This document shows positions 14,039 to 20,941 of a stretch of 22,475 bases of DNA, in pieces (position 1 is the first letter of the stretch; the number at the start of each line of letters is the position of its first letter). The DNA lies in assembly GCA_018263495.1 (NCBI GenBank), contig JAANXC010000048.1, positions 5,026 through 27,500 of the forward strand, read 5' to 3'. This DNA comes from Nitrososphaerota archaeon. GTDB taxonomy: Archaea; Thermoproteota; Nitrososphaeria; Nitrososphaerales; Nitrosopumilaceae. The position numbers and the translations under genes are program-made. The notes beneath the pieces were generated by a model that worked only from the letters and a program-made list of their open reading frames with translations, made no database searches and was not told where the DNA came from.

Positions 14039-14416
14039 TTATTTTGGTGGTTTAGTGTTTGTAGAGGGATTTTTCATCATTTCCTGAATTTTCGTTTCCT
14101 GTTCTTTTAGAGTAGTTTTCAATCTCTCTTCTTGTTTAACCAAAAGGGAAGCTTTAGTTTTTGCCAGTTCCACCTGTTCTTCAAGTTCGTCAATAAGATC
14201 CTTTTTGTTAGATTTTATCATGATGGTTCCAGCATGTTTGAAAACGGATTCATCGTCACTTGCCTTTTTCAATTCCTCTAGTGCTTTTTCTGTTTCAAGT
14301 TTTTCTGATTCTAACTGTTGTTTTTGCATCATAATTGATTGAAAGTTCTGTTGTGTTTGCTGCAATCTTGCTAGATGTTCTTGCACTAAAGGAGGAATTT
14401 GTGGATTGGAAGACAT
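14039..14416 (-). CDS. pfdB: Prefoldin beta subunit
   Basis: A 125-residue protein with the prefoldin beta layout: two long coiled-coil helices (residues ~8-50 and ~75-115) joined by a beta-hairpin region containing VFKHAGTIMIKSNKKDLIDEL. Prefoldin hexamers (alpha2 beta4) capture unfolded proteins and pass them to the thermosome. The C-terminal tail (PSTNTKPPK) is probably disordered. It is the last gene of the exosome superoperon, 24 nt after the Pcc1 gene, a neighbour arrangement shared with other archaea. Confidence 0.92.
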   Translation of the reverse strand: MSSNPQIPPLVQEHLARLQQTQQNFQSIMMQKQQLESEKLETEKALEELKKASDDESVFKHAGTIMIKSNKKDLIDELEEQVELAKTKASLLVKQEERLKTTLKEQETKIQEMMKNPSTNTKPPK

Positions 14417-14440
14417 ATGACGATTAAAAAATCATTTTAA

Positions 14441-14686
14441 TTATATATCTACTGATTCAATCGAGTCATAGCTTGTCTGAATAAGACGAATTGAGGAGTT
14501 AAGATTTGCACGCATTTGTGCCAATTGGTCAGATTCAATTAGTATTGTAATTTTATCGTCACAAAACATCTCTGTTTTGGTTGGATTTTCGGGATAGAAT
14601 TTGTTATCAATATTAACTGAATCAAAAACTGCATTTGTTTTTTCTTCTGCATCTACTTCAATTTTGGCATTAAATCTTGACGTCAT
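14441..14686 (-). CDS. pcc1: KEOPS complex subunit Pcc1
   Basis: An 81-residue protein of the Pcc1/CTAG family with strands RFNAKIEVDAEEK and KITILIESDQLAQMRANLNSSIRLIQT, typical of the dimerisation subunit of KEOPS, which makes t6A at position 37 of ANN-decoding tRNAs. The small size, the family motif SDQLAQMRANLNSSIR and the position between L37Ae and prefoldin beta all agree. ATG at 14686 is preferred; a TTG two codons upstream (14692) is possible. It overlaps the end of the L37Ae gene by 17 nt. Confidence 0.85.
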   Translation of the reverse strand: MTSRFNAKIEVDAEEKTNAVFDSVNIDNKFYPENPTKTEMFCDDKITILIESDQLAQMRANLNSSIRLIQTSYDSIESVDI

Positions 14687-14882
14687 AGGCAAAACCTGCT
14701 ATCTTAAAACCACATTTTTTACAACTCCATATGCCTACAGCCTGTCTGCCAAATTGTGTGGAGCCACACTCAGGACATTTTCTTTTAGATTTTAGAATTT
14801 CGTGGACCCGACTGTATTTTTTTCTCGGTTTTATGCCGTATCTTGCGCCAAGACCTTTAAAGGAACCCTTCTTTTTCACCAA
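14670..14882 (-). CDS. rpl37ae: Large ribosomal subunit protein L37Ae (eL43)
   Basis: A 70-residue zinc-ribbon ribosomal protein. Four Cys ligands are at 36, 39, 54 and 57 (KCPECGS and SCKKCGF), preceded by the basic GLGARYGIKPRKKYSRV segment that is diagnostic for eL43. The start is TTG at 14882 or GTG one codon later. One base separates it from the rrp42 stop, and its end overlaps pcc1. In many archaea rpoP lies directly after this gene, but no such small zinc-ribbon ORF fits here. Confidence 0.95.
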   Translation of the reverse strand: MVKKKGSFKGLGARYGIKPRKKYSRVHEILKSKRKCPECGSTQFGRQAVGIWSCKKCGFKIAGFAYDVKI

Positions 14883-14883
14883 T

Positions 14884-15702
14884 TTATTGACCTCCTTCTG
14901 TTGCTTGTTTTACAGTCTCTCTGATTTTTTTACCAACTGCGATGGATAATTCAGAGCATTTAACGAGTTGCTCAAACGTAAATCCATCACTTCCACCCTT
15001 TTGAAGCGCTACAATATTTCCATCAGAGTTTGTAGTAATTGTTATTCTAGCATCAAGACATCCCCATTCATCAATATTTGGATCTACAATTATGAATTCA
15101 CCAATTCGTCCCATTGTAACAGATATTGGAATGGTGGTAATTGGTGCATCCGATTCTTGATTCTCTATTAAAACAGGTATATCATCTTTCATTTCCCATT
15201 TTGGGATCTTTGATGTAATAATTGCAGCAACCGAAGCATATGAACATGCATCAAACAGATTACCATCATGATCAGTTACTACACTATCAGCGAATAAACC
15301 AATGACAGATTTGTCTTTCTCTAAAACAAACTGTGATAGATCAATCATACCGCTTTCGCGTATTCCCCTATCAACCACTCTTGCTAACTCTATCACATCT
15401 GGTTGAGGAGGACCGGTTTCTGCACTTGGATGAGCTAATGGAAGAATTTCTGCTGTACACATAAAGATCCCCTTGTCACCCATATCAGGAAAAGGTCTAT
15501 CAGGCTGAACTTTGATTCCCGATACAATTTCTGTATCACCCAATCTAACCCGTGCAGAGCCATTAGCATGTGGTATAACTCCAATATCAATAACCAAAGG
15601 TCTAGGTTCGTCTAGTGCACGATCATCAATTCTTTTTCCTTCTTGTAGTAAATCTAGAATTTTAGATCTTTTGAGTTTGTCTATGATTGAAAGGTTTGCC
15701 AT
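14884..15702 (-). CDS. rrp42: Exosome subunit Rrp42
   Basis: A 272-residue RNase PH-fold protein, the non-catalytic partner of Rrp41 in the hexameric ring of the archaeal exosome, which degrades and tails RNA 3' ends. Family features are GKRIDDRALDEPRPL near the N terminus, GSARVRLGDTEIVSGIK, IELARVVDRGIRESGMID, LFADSVVTDHDGNLFDACSYA and GGSDGFTFEQLVK. The phosphate-binding and catalytic Asp set of Rrp41 is not present. The start ATG overlaps the rrp41 stop by one base (TAATG), indicating coupled translation and equal dosage of the two ring subunits. Confidence 0.95.
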   Translation of the reverse strand: MANLSIIDKLKRSKILDLLQEGKRIDDRALDEPRPLVIDIGVIPHANGSARVRLGDTEIVSGIKVQPDRPFPDMGDKGIFMCTAEILPLAHPSAETGPPQPDVIELARVVDRGIRESGMIDLSQFVLEKDKSVIGLFADSVVTDHDGNLFDACSYASVAAIITSKIPKWEMKDDIPVLIENQESDAPITTIPISVTMGRIGEFIIVDPNIDEWGCLDARITITTNSDGNIVALQKGGSDGFTFEQLVKCSELSIAVGKKIRETVKQATEGGQ

Positions 15703-16439
15703 TAGTCCTTATCACCACTCGAAAAATATTTTTCACGCAATGCGTTTTTCTGTATTTCATATACCTGTTTACAACCTTCTAAGCCTAATTCTATACATTT
15801 TTTGTATTCATCCGCAGTAAGGACACCATCTAATTGTAAGAGTGTGATTTTTCCCAAGTTTGGCATATAACCTATTGGCATATCTGCTTGTCCAGCTTGG
15901 TCTTCTTCATTATTAACATCAAGAATTAAAGCGTCAGCAGCCTTTCCTGAAGCACACGCACACACTAAATCCCTCATTGGAATTCCTGCATCTGCTAATG
16001 CAACTGATGCTGCATCTAACGCAGCACATCTTGTTCCGCCATCTGCCTGCAGTACTTCAAGAAACACGTCAACTGCAGTTCTAGGGAACTTTTCAAGCAT
16101 TACAGCAGGCTCTAACGCTTCTTTGATAACTTTACTGATCTCTATTTCTCGTCGTGACGGAGCCGGTTTTTTTCTTTCACCTACAGAAAAAGGCTCCATG
16201 TGATATCTAACTCTTAAAATTCCCGTGTCGGGATTTGACATGTGTTTTGGATGAACATCTCTAGGACCAAAAACACCAGCAAGTATTTTATTTCCACCAA
16301 ATTCAATATACGCGGAACCACTAGCGTTTTTTAATACTCCGGCTTTTATGGTAACCTTTCTTGTTTCATTTACCTTACGTCCATCAGAACGAATTCCATT
16401 TTCGTCAAGTAATACTACATTAGCTTCTCTTCCGCCCAT
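15702..16439 (-). CDS. rrp41: Exosome catalytic subunit Rrp41
   Basis: A 245-residue RNase PH-fold phosphorolytic exoribonuclease. Signatures are NGIRSDGRKVNETRKV, GSAYIEFGGNKILAGVFGPR, the RNA-binding ERKKPAPSRREIEISK, LEVLQADGGTRCAALDAAS and the catalytic acidic motif EDQAGQADMPIGYMP. It forms three Rrp41-Rrp42 dimers capped by Rrp4 or Csl4. The ATG at 16439 is 3 nt after the upstream rrp4 stop. The C-terminal tail is charged (KYFSSGDKD). Confidence 0.96.
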   Translation of the reverse strand: MGGREANVVLLDENGIRSDGRKVNETRKVTIKAGVLKNASGSAYIEFGGNKILAGVFGPRDVHPKHMSNPDTGILRVRYHMEPFSVGERKKPAPSRREIEISKVIKEALEPAVMLEKFPRTAVDVFLEVLQADGGTRCAALDAASVALADAGIPMRDLVCACASGKAADALILDVNNEEDQAGQADMPIGYMPNLGKITLLQLDGVLTADEYKKCIELGLEGCKQVYEIQKNALREKYFSSGDKD

Positions 16440-16442
16440 TAA

Positions 16443-17129
16443 TTATACACCATCAGATTCTAACATTTTTTTCACTTTATCAGTCAAATTAACAAGATGT
16501 GCTTGCTCATCAACCATCCGAATTGCCGCAAGTGCCTTTAATAATCCATTTGTTTCGTCACAGGACACAACAATTAAGCCATTTTGACCAACCGTAATGG
16601 TTGCATTAGTAGATGCTTCGATGCTTTGTATCATAGATCCATGTTTTCCAATAAGACGAGGGATTTTAGTGGGCGAGATTTTGACCAATTCTCCAGAATC
16701 AATCTTTCCCAAACTTTGGTCTGCAATTGAAATCAAAGGTTCACGCTGTCTATCAGAATTTGCAATTTTTGCATAGATAATGTCACCATTATCAAGTCTC
16801 TCTTTCATTTCACTTGTGGTAGGATATGAACCTCTTCCAAATACGTCCTGACCCAAAAGCATTCCCTGATAACATGAATTAATATCTGCAAACCAAGAAT
16901 TACCAAAAATATATTGAATCGTACCTATTACCAAGTCATCTATTTTTGGCAGGTATACACCGGTTAGTGGAATTACTCTGACACTGTCAGCAGAAACATC
17001 AGATAATCCTATAGACGTTGCAATAACTCGTTTTCCTTCTAATACAACATTGCCCTGTAACCTAAGTGGTGCAGTGGTAATAAAATCACCTGGGAGAACA
17101 TACCGCTTTTTAGATTCGAATTTTTTCAA
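16443..17129 (-). CDS. rrp4: Exosome cap subunit Rrp4 (canonical copy)
   Basis: A 228-residue RNA-binding cap protein: N-terminal domain (YVLPGDFITT, residues 10-19), S1 domain (about 60-135) and KH domain with intact GKHG loop (G161-K-H-G164) in RLIGKHGSMIQSIE. It sits on the Rrp41-Rrp42 ring and feeds poly(A)-rich substrates. The start is TTG at 17129; the 4-nt TTGA overlap with the preceding paralogue stop indicates coupling. It shares a 130-bp near-identical tract with the upstream paralogue although the rest of the two genes is well diverged. The intact GXXG loop and adjacency to rrp41 suggest it is the ancestral copy. Confidence 0.92.
   Translation of the reverse strand: MKKFESKKRYVLPGDFITTAPLRLQGNVVLEGKRVIATSIGLSDVSADSVRVIPLTGVYLPKIDDLVIGTIQYIFGNSWFADINSCYQGMLLGQDVFGRGSYPTTSEMKERLDNGDIIYAKIANSDRQREPLISIADQSLGKIDSGELVKISPTKIPRLIGKHGSMIQSIEASTNATITVGQNGLIVVSCDETNGLLKALAAIRMVDEQAHLVNLTDKVKKMLESDGV
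16582..16711. repeat. Near-identical tract in rrp4, copy A
   Basis: 130 bp aligning to 17262-17391 (offset 680) with six mismatches. The stretch 16653-16711 is 59 bp with no mismatch, including third codon positions. It covers the S1-KH junction and KH loop. Confidence 0.85.
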
Positions 17130-17794
17130 TTGTTTCCATCTAAAATATTTTGAACTTTTTCTTCAAGAGTAGCATCATCATGTGTCATACCAATCATTTT
17201 GATAGATGCAATAGCTTTTTGTAAACCTGCAGAATCATCACATTTTAAAATAATAAAACCGTTTTGACCAACCGTAATGGTTACATTAGTAGATTCTTCG
17301 ATGCTTTGTATCATAGATTTGTGTTTTCCAAGAAGACGAGGGATTTTAGTGGGCGAGATTTTGACCAATTCTCCAGAATCAATCTTTCCCAGATTCTCAC
17401 CAATAATAGTGAGTAAAGGATCTCTAGAACCTACGTTTGCAATTCTAGCCAAAATAACATCACATGTGTTTAATTTTAAAGAAAGATCATCCCTAGATGC
17501 CGAATAATCTTTTCCAAATATGTCAAATGCTGTGAGAATACCAGGATAGTAAGAATTTATGTCAACTTCCCATGATAATGCATTATGTGATACAATTTTG
17601 CCAATAACTAAATCATCAGTTTTTGGAGTGTATAATCCAGTCAAAGGAGTTACAGTAACCAAGTTGTCTTCTATTTCGGAAAATCCAACTGCTGTAGACA
17701 TTAGTCTGTTACCATCAAGCATAACATTTTGTTCTGGTCTATAATCACCTGTAACAATAACATCACCTGGAAGAACAAATTGGCTTTCACTCAT
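17126..17794 (-). CDS. Second Rrp4 paralogue
   Basis: A 222-residue Rrp4-type protein directly upstream of rrp4, with the same order: VLPGDVIVTGDYRPEQNVMLDG N-terminal domain, S1 domain (about 55-130) and KH domain. Outside the shared tract it is roughly half identical to its neighbour. The KH loop reads GKHK (G156-K-H-K159), so the second Gly of the GXXG nucleic-acid-binding loop is lost, suggesting altered RNA binding. It may give mixed caps with Rrp4 or replace Csl4 on some rings; that is inference. The start ATG overlaps the SBDS stop (ATGA), and its own stop overlaps the next rrp4 start. Most archaea carry a single rrp4 at this locus. Confidence 0.88.
   Translation of the reverse strand: MSESQFVLPGDVIVTGDYRPEQNVMLDGNRLMSTAVGFSEIEDNLVTVTPLTGLYTPKTDDLVIGKIVSHNALSWEVDINSYYPGILTAFDIFGKDYSASRDDLSLKLNTCDVILARIANVGSRDPLLTIIGENLGKIDSGELVKISPTKIPRLLGKHKSMIQSIEESTNVTITVGQNGFIILKCDDSAGLQKAIASIKMIGMTHDDATLEEKVQNILDGNN
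17262..17391. repeat. Near-identical tract in rrp4 paralogue, copy B
   Basis: The partner of 16582-16711. Three of the six mismatches cluster at 17319-17321, around the codon that changes Gly to Lys in the KH loop; 17333-17391 is identical to copy A. Confidence 0.85.
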
Positions 17795-18480
17795 TTTAAA
17801 ACCTCAACAAATGCAGTGCCTTTTGTTATTGCGCCTAATCTATCTATCATGTTTGGTCTTGCTGCGGCTGGTATTTCTAGTATTGCTTTCAAAGATCCAT
17901 CTGTCTGCCAATCTTCTTTTTTCAAAATGCCTATTGATTTTAGTACAGAATAAGACTTTGCTACATATTGAGCAGGAACAGAAATTCCTAACAAAAGATT
18001 TTCTGATTTTAATGGAATAATAGAACGTAGACCCTCCACAATGTCTTTGACTTGTTCCTCAACACTTTTGAAAGGATCAATACTTGTGCGAGCATCACTC
18101 ATAGCCTGTTCAATTCTTAGAGGTGGGTGAGGTAAATGAGAACGCGGATCAACAAATGTCTTTGCAATAAATGTGATTAACTGTTTTCGTTTTTCTGCAG
18201 TCATCTTGCGGCGCTGCTCAGTTGTTAAATTAAGATCTCCCTTCTGTAATATTTTTTCTGCGATAATCAGGGCATCCTCTGTTTTGAATGCCTTTTGTAA
18301 TTTTTCAGACGATGCTCTAGTACCCTTACCTGAATTCTGATATATTTCATCAGAAACTAGAACAGAACTAATATCTTTTATTTTTCCAAGTTTATAGTCA
18401 AGTGCTGGATCAGGTTTAACCAATATCTCAAATTTTTCGCCTTCAAAAGAGTATTTTACTACTGTTAATTTATCTGACAT
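17791..18480 (-). CDS. sbds: Ribosome maturation protein SBDS (Sdo1)
   Basis: A 229-residue three-domain SBDS orthologue. The N-terminal FYSH domain holds FEILVKPDPALDYKLGK, ISSVLVSDEIYQNSGKGTRASSEKL and FKTEDALIIAEKILQKGDLNLT. The central helical domain follows (TAEKRKQLITFIAKTFVDP, LPHPPLRIEQAM), then a ferredoxin-like C-terminal domain. SBDS helps release the anti-association factor aIF6 from 50S subunits. It is the first gene of the exosome operon, consistent with the conserved archaeal order. Its promoter lies in the 84-nt divergent gap to rpoD; a gattaatatc element is about 27 nt upstream. Confidence 0.96.
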   Translation of the reverse strand: MSDKLTVVKYSFEGEKFEILVKPDPALDYKLGKIKDISSVLVSDEIYQNSGKGTRASSEKLQKAFKTEDALIIAEKILQKGDLNLTTEQRRKMTAEKRKQLITFIAKTFVDPRSHLPHPPLRIEQAMSDARTSIDPFKSVEEQVKDIVEGLRSIIPLKSENLLLGISVPAQYVAKSYSVLKSIGILKKEDWQTDGSLKAILEIPAAARPNMIDRLGAITKGTAFVEVLK

Positions 18481-18564
18481 GGTACTGCTACTACCAGAAT
18501 TGATATTAATCTATAGATATCCCAGCTAGATTTTTATTTGGATTTTAGAATTTTTTTAATAAGT
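18481..18564. promoter_or_regulatory. Divergent promoter region, SBDS-exosome vs rpoD-ribosomal operons
   Basis: An 84-bp AT-rich gap between two outward-facing operons. TATA-like blocks lie about 27 nt before each start: near 18504-18513 for SBDS and near 18531-18540 for rpoD. No other element is evident. Confidence 0.5.
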
Positions 18565-19167
18565 TTGCCCTCTATTCAGATTCTTACTAAAGAAGATAAC
18601 AAAATTTCCATCAAGCTTAAAGGTATTTCACTACATCATGCTAATGCACTAAGAAGAATTTGTCTTAATGGTGTTCCAATTTTTGCCATAGATACTGTAG
18701 ATATAATAACAAATTCGTCTGTTTTACCAGATGAGGGTTTAACCCATACATTGGGTATGATTCCTCTCAAAACAGAACTTAATGGATTCGATGAATCGAA
18801 TTCCAGAGTGATGTTAGTTCTTGATTCAGAGGCTGCAGAAAATACAATAATGGTTACATCTGCGGAACTTGAATCAAAGGATCAAGTTGTAAAACCAATT
18901 TCTAATCAAATCCCTATTGCATATTTAGCTCCTGGACAACGCATTAAACTTGAAGCATATGCACGACTTGGTAGGGGAACGGAACATGCCAAATGGAATT
19001 CAGCAAATATATCAACACTTACAGATACTGACAAAGAAGATGAGTATATTCTAACTGTTGAAACTACTGGTTCTCTTGAACCAAAGCAGATAATTCTAGC
19101 TGGAATTGAAGAACTTTCTAAAAGACTAGAACAGTTCAAAGAAATTCTTGTTAACTTGAAAGAATAA
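18565..19167 (+). CDS. rpoD: RNA polymerase subunit D (Rpo3)
   Basis: A 200-residue alpha-like subunit that dimerises with Rpo11 (L) to nucleate RNA polymerase assembly. Diagnostic segments are LKGISLHHANALRRICLNGVPIFAIDTVDI, DEGLTHTLGMIPLK and the C-terminal VETTGSLEPKQIILAGIEELSKRLEQF. The TTG at 18565 is chosen because the family starts just before PSIQIL; an in-frame TTG at 18538 would add nine AT-rich-coded residues. The middle domain has no Cys, so the [4Fe-4S] cluster of some archaeal Rpo3 proteins is absent; the only Cys is in RRICLNG. It heads an operon with rpl18e, rpl13 and rps9. Confidence 0.94.
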   Translation: MPSIQILTKEDNKISIKLKGISLHHANALRRICLNGVPIFAIDTVDIITNSSVLPDEGLTHTLGMIPLKTELNGFDESNSRVMLVLDSEAAENTIMVTSAELESKDQVVKPISNQIPIAYLAPGQRIKLEAYARLGRGTEHAKWNSANISTLTDTDKEDEYILTVETTGSLEPKQIILAGIEELSKRLEQFKEILVNLKE

Positions 19168-19209
19168 TAGTCATACTGTTATATTTGGGTTAGAAAGCGC
19201 ATTAATCTA

Positions 19210-19554
19210 TTGGTTAACCAAATAGTTTTTCACATGATCAAGGATCTTAAACAAGCCTCAAAGAAAAATGAAGCGCCTATATGGTCTAGGCTGGCAGATC
19301 TTGCTTTAAAACCATCGTCAAGGCGAGTTGTAAACTTGACAAGAATAAACACTGCCACAAAAGAGAACGACATTCTTTTTGTACCTGGCAAAGTGCTTGG
19401 AACGGGTAACATATCTCACAAAATTACACTATGTTCCTTTTCAATATCTACAAGTGCGGCAAATAAGATAATTCAAAATGGAGGAAAGATTATGACTTAC
19501 TCTGACATGATTAAAAAATATCCAACTGGAAAAGGTGTAATAATTTTTGGTTAA
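19210..19554 (+). CDS. rpl18e: Large ribosomal subunit protein L18e (eL18)
   Basis: A 114-residue ribosomal protein of the L18e/L15 fold: DLKQASKKNEAPIWSRLADLAL, SRRVVNLTRINTATKENDILFVPGKVLGTG, ITLCSFSISTSAANKI. It lies 42 nt downstream of rpoD in the conserved archaeal rpoD-L18e-L13-S9 order. The start is TTG at 19210. The end overlaps the next gene start by 8 nt. Confidence 0.93.
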   Translation: MVNQIVFHMIKDLKQASKKNEAPIWSRLADLALKPSSRRVVNLTRINTATKENDILFVPGKVLGTGNISHKITLCSFSISTSAANKIIQNGGKIMTYSDMIKKYPTGKGVIIFG

Positions 19555-20101
19555 ACCAAAACCTGTAGCTAAACCAAAACCTGTAGCTAAACCAAAACCT
19601 GTAGCTAAACCAAAACCTGTAGCTAAACCAAAACCTGCAGCTAAACCAAAAGAAAAACTTGTTGACAAAACCAGCAGACCAATAGTGATAGATGCAACAG
19701 ATCATATTGCTGGAAGACTTTCATCTAATGTTGCAAAATTACTACTTGAAGGAAATAGGGTCACAGTGGTAAACTCAGAAAAAATTATGATTAGTGGTAG
19801 AAAGAAAAATATCGTTGGTGAATACAAACAATTCCTAAAAATATCAAGTATTTTACATCCAAAACACGGCCCATTTCATCCACGTAAACCTGATACGATT
19901 ATCAGTAGGATGATAAGAGGAATGTTACCAAGAGATAAACCGTCAGGTAAGGCAGCACTTAGTAGGCTTAGAGTGTATATTGGAGTCCCAAAAGATGTAA
20001 AACCATTAGGAAAAATACAGCTTGAAAAAACAAAGATTAGAAAACCAAGTGCGTTGTATACAAGCGTGGGAGAACTTGGTAGATATGTTGGGTGGAATTA
20101 A
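19547..20101 (+). CDS. rpl13: Large ribosomal subunit protein L13 (uL13) with repeat tail
   Basis: A 184-residue protein. The core from about residue 45 is L13 (PIVIDATDHIAGRLSSNVAKLL, VVNSEKIMISGRK, HPRKPDTIISRMIRGMLPRD, ELGRYVGWN). The first ~36 residues are a Lys/Pro/Ala/Val tail of six-residue PKPVAK units encoded by an 18-bp tandem repeat. Such a basic unstructured extension is reminiscent of histone H1-like tails and could contact rRNA. The start is TTG at 19547, inside the end of rpl18e (8-nt overlap), and the repeat starts two codons later; no other start is found before the L13 core. The stop overlaps the ATG of rps9 by one base. Confidence 0.92.
   Translation: MVKPKPVAKPKPVAKPKPVAKPKPVAKPKPAAKPKEKLVDKTSRPIVIDATDHIAGRLSSNVAKLLLEGNRVTVVNSEKIMISGRKKNIVGEYKQFLKISSILHPKHGPFHPRKPDTIISRMIRGMLPRDKPSGKAALSRLRVYIGVPKDVKPLGKIQLEKTKIRKPSALYTSVGELGRYVGWN
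19553..19651 (+). repeat. 18-bp tandem repeat, 5.5 copies
   Basis: Four exact copies of aaaccaaaacctgtagct (19553-19624), a fifth with one change (gta to gca) and a half copy. It is in frame in rpl13 and prone to copy-number change without frameshift. Confidence 0.97.
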
Positions 20102-20547
20102 TGGTTGTAAAAACTGAGATTTATTTCGCGACAAGAAAAACTGCCAATGCTCATGTTTACATCACTAAAGGGGTAGGAAAAGTTAGAGTAAACAATGTAC
20201 CAATAGATATGATAGAACCAGAGATGGCACGTGAAGTGATTTTGGTTCCACTTGAAATTTCTGGAGAAATAAGAAATAAAATTGATATCTCAGTTAGAGT
20301 TAGCGGAGGCGGTTTTATGGGTCAATCATATGCTGCAGCCACTGCCATAACACGAGCGCTAATAGGATGGACTAAAAATAAAAGGGATCCTAAAGATCAT
20401 CCATTTACAAAATCTCAAAGAAGTGACATTAGAAAGAAGATTGACGAATTTGATAAATATCTTATTAGTGGTGACGCAAGAAGAAAGGAACCAAAGAAAT
20501 TTGGTGGACCTGGCGCTAGAAGAAGAAAACAAAAATCATATCGTTAG
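20101..20547 (+). CDS. rps9: Small ribosomal subunit protein S9 (uS9)
   Basis: A 148-residue S9. Features are TEIYFATRKTANAHVYITKGVGKVRVN, ISVRVSGGGFMGQSYAAATAITRAL and the closing GARRRKQKSYR, the conserved basic C-terminal tail that reaches the P-site tRNA. The ATG at 20101 overlaps the L13 stop (TAATG); the frame also opens at a GTG at 20092, which would add MEL and is less likely. It is the last gene of the operon: rpoN and rpoK, often next in other archaea, are absent, and the following gene is convergent with 7 nt between them. Confidence 0.95.
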   Translation: MVVKTEIYFATRKTANAHVYITKGVGKVRVNNVPIDMIEPEMAREVILVPLEISGEIRNKIDISVRVSGGGFMGQSYAAATAITRALIGWTKNKRDPKDHPFTKSQRSDIRKKIDEFDKYLISGDARRKEPKKFGGPGARRRKQKSYR

Positions 20548-20554
20548 AAAGTAT

Positions 20555-20917
20555 TCAAGTTTCAGGCATTACTGAAGAATGGTGGGAAACAATCTTCCAT
20601 CCGTCATTGCCTTTCTGATAGACAAACGAAAATCTTGCATTGATTGTTTTACCTTCTGTTACAAAGTTGTAAAGACCAGAGTTTACTGCAACCGACTCGA
20701 AAACATTAGGATGCTCTGACACAATCTTTACTTCTACGGGAGATTTTAACAAATTCTCAAAATATTCAAGGATCAATCCGTGCCCAACTCTTTCCTTACC
20801 AGAAAATGTTCCCAGCAGTATACCATCCTCATGGTAAAGGCTGATAACCTGTTTTGCATCACCGCCCTTTACAGCACCAGTCCATTTTTGCAACAGTTCA
20901 GAGGTAATATCAGACAT
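20555..20917 (-). CDS. NTF2/SnoaL-like fold protein
   Basis: A 120-residue protein of the cone-shaped NTF2-like superfamily (the DUF4440/SnoaL or CaMKII-association type): TSELLQKWTGAVKGGDAKQVISLYHEDGILLGTFSG, then HGLILEYFENLL and the final strands NARFSFVYQKGNDGWKIVSHHSS. The paired His near the end (SHHS) could be pocket residues. Members are small-molecule binders, enzymes or oligomerisation modules, so no substrate can be named. The ATG at 20917 is preferred; GTG at 20932 would add five residues. It follows leuD by about 25 nt and may be co-transcribed with leuCD. Confidence 0.82.
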   Translation of the reverse strand: MSDITSELLQKWTGAVKGGDAKQVISLYHEDGILLGTFSGKERVGHGLILEYFENLLKSPVEVKIVSEHPNVFESVAVNSGLYNFVTEGKTINARFSFVYQKGNDGWKIVSHHSSVMPET

Positions 20918-20941
20918 CTTACTCAATCCCACAGGTTTGAC

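Noticed and set aside
18538..18564. Upstream TTG start for rpoD
   Set aside because: It would add nine residues encoded by AT-rich promoter-like DNA and does not match the family's usual N terminus.
19553..19651. Tandem repeat considered as a CRISPR array
   Set aside because: Units are contiguous with no unique spacers and are in frame within rpl13.
19441..19705. Repetitive minus-strand frames (FGLATG and FWFSYR repeats)
   Set aside because: They are shadows of the 18-bp tandem repeat in rpl13 read on the wrong strand.
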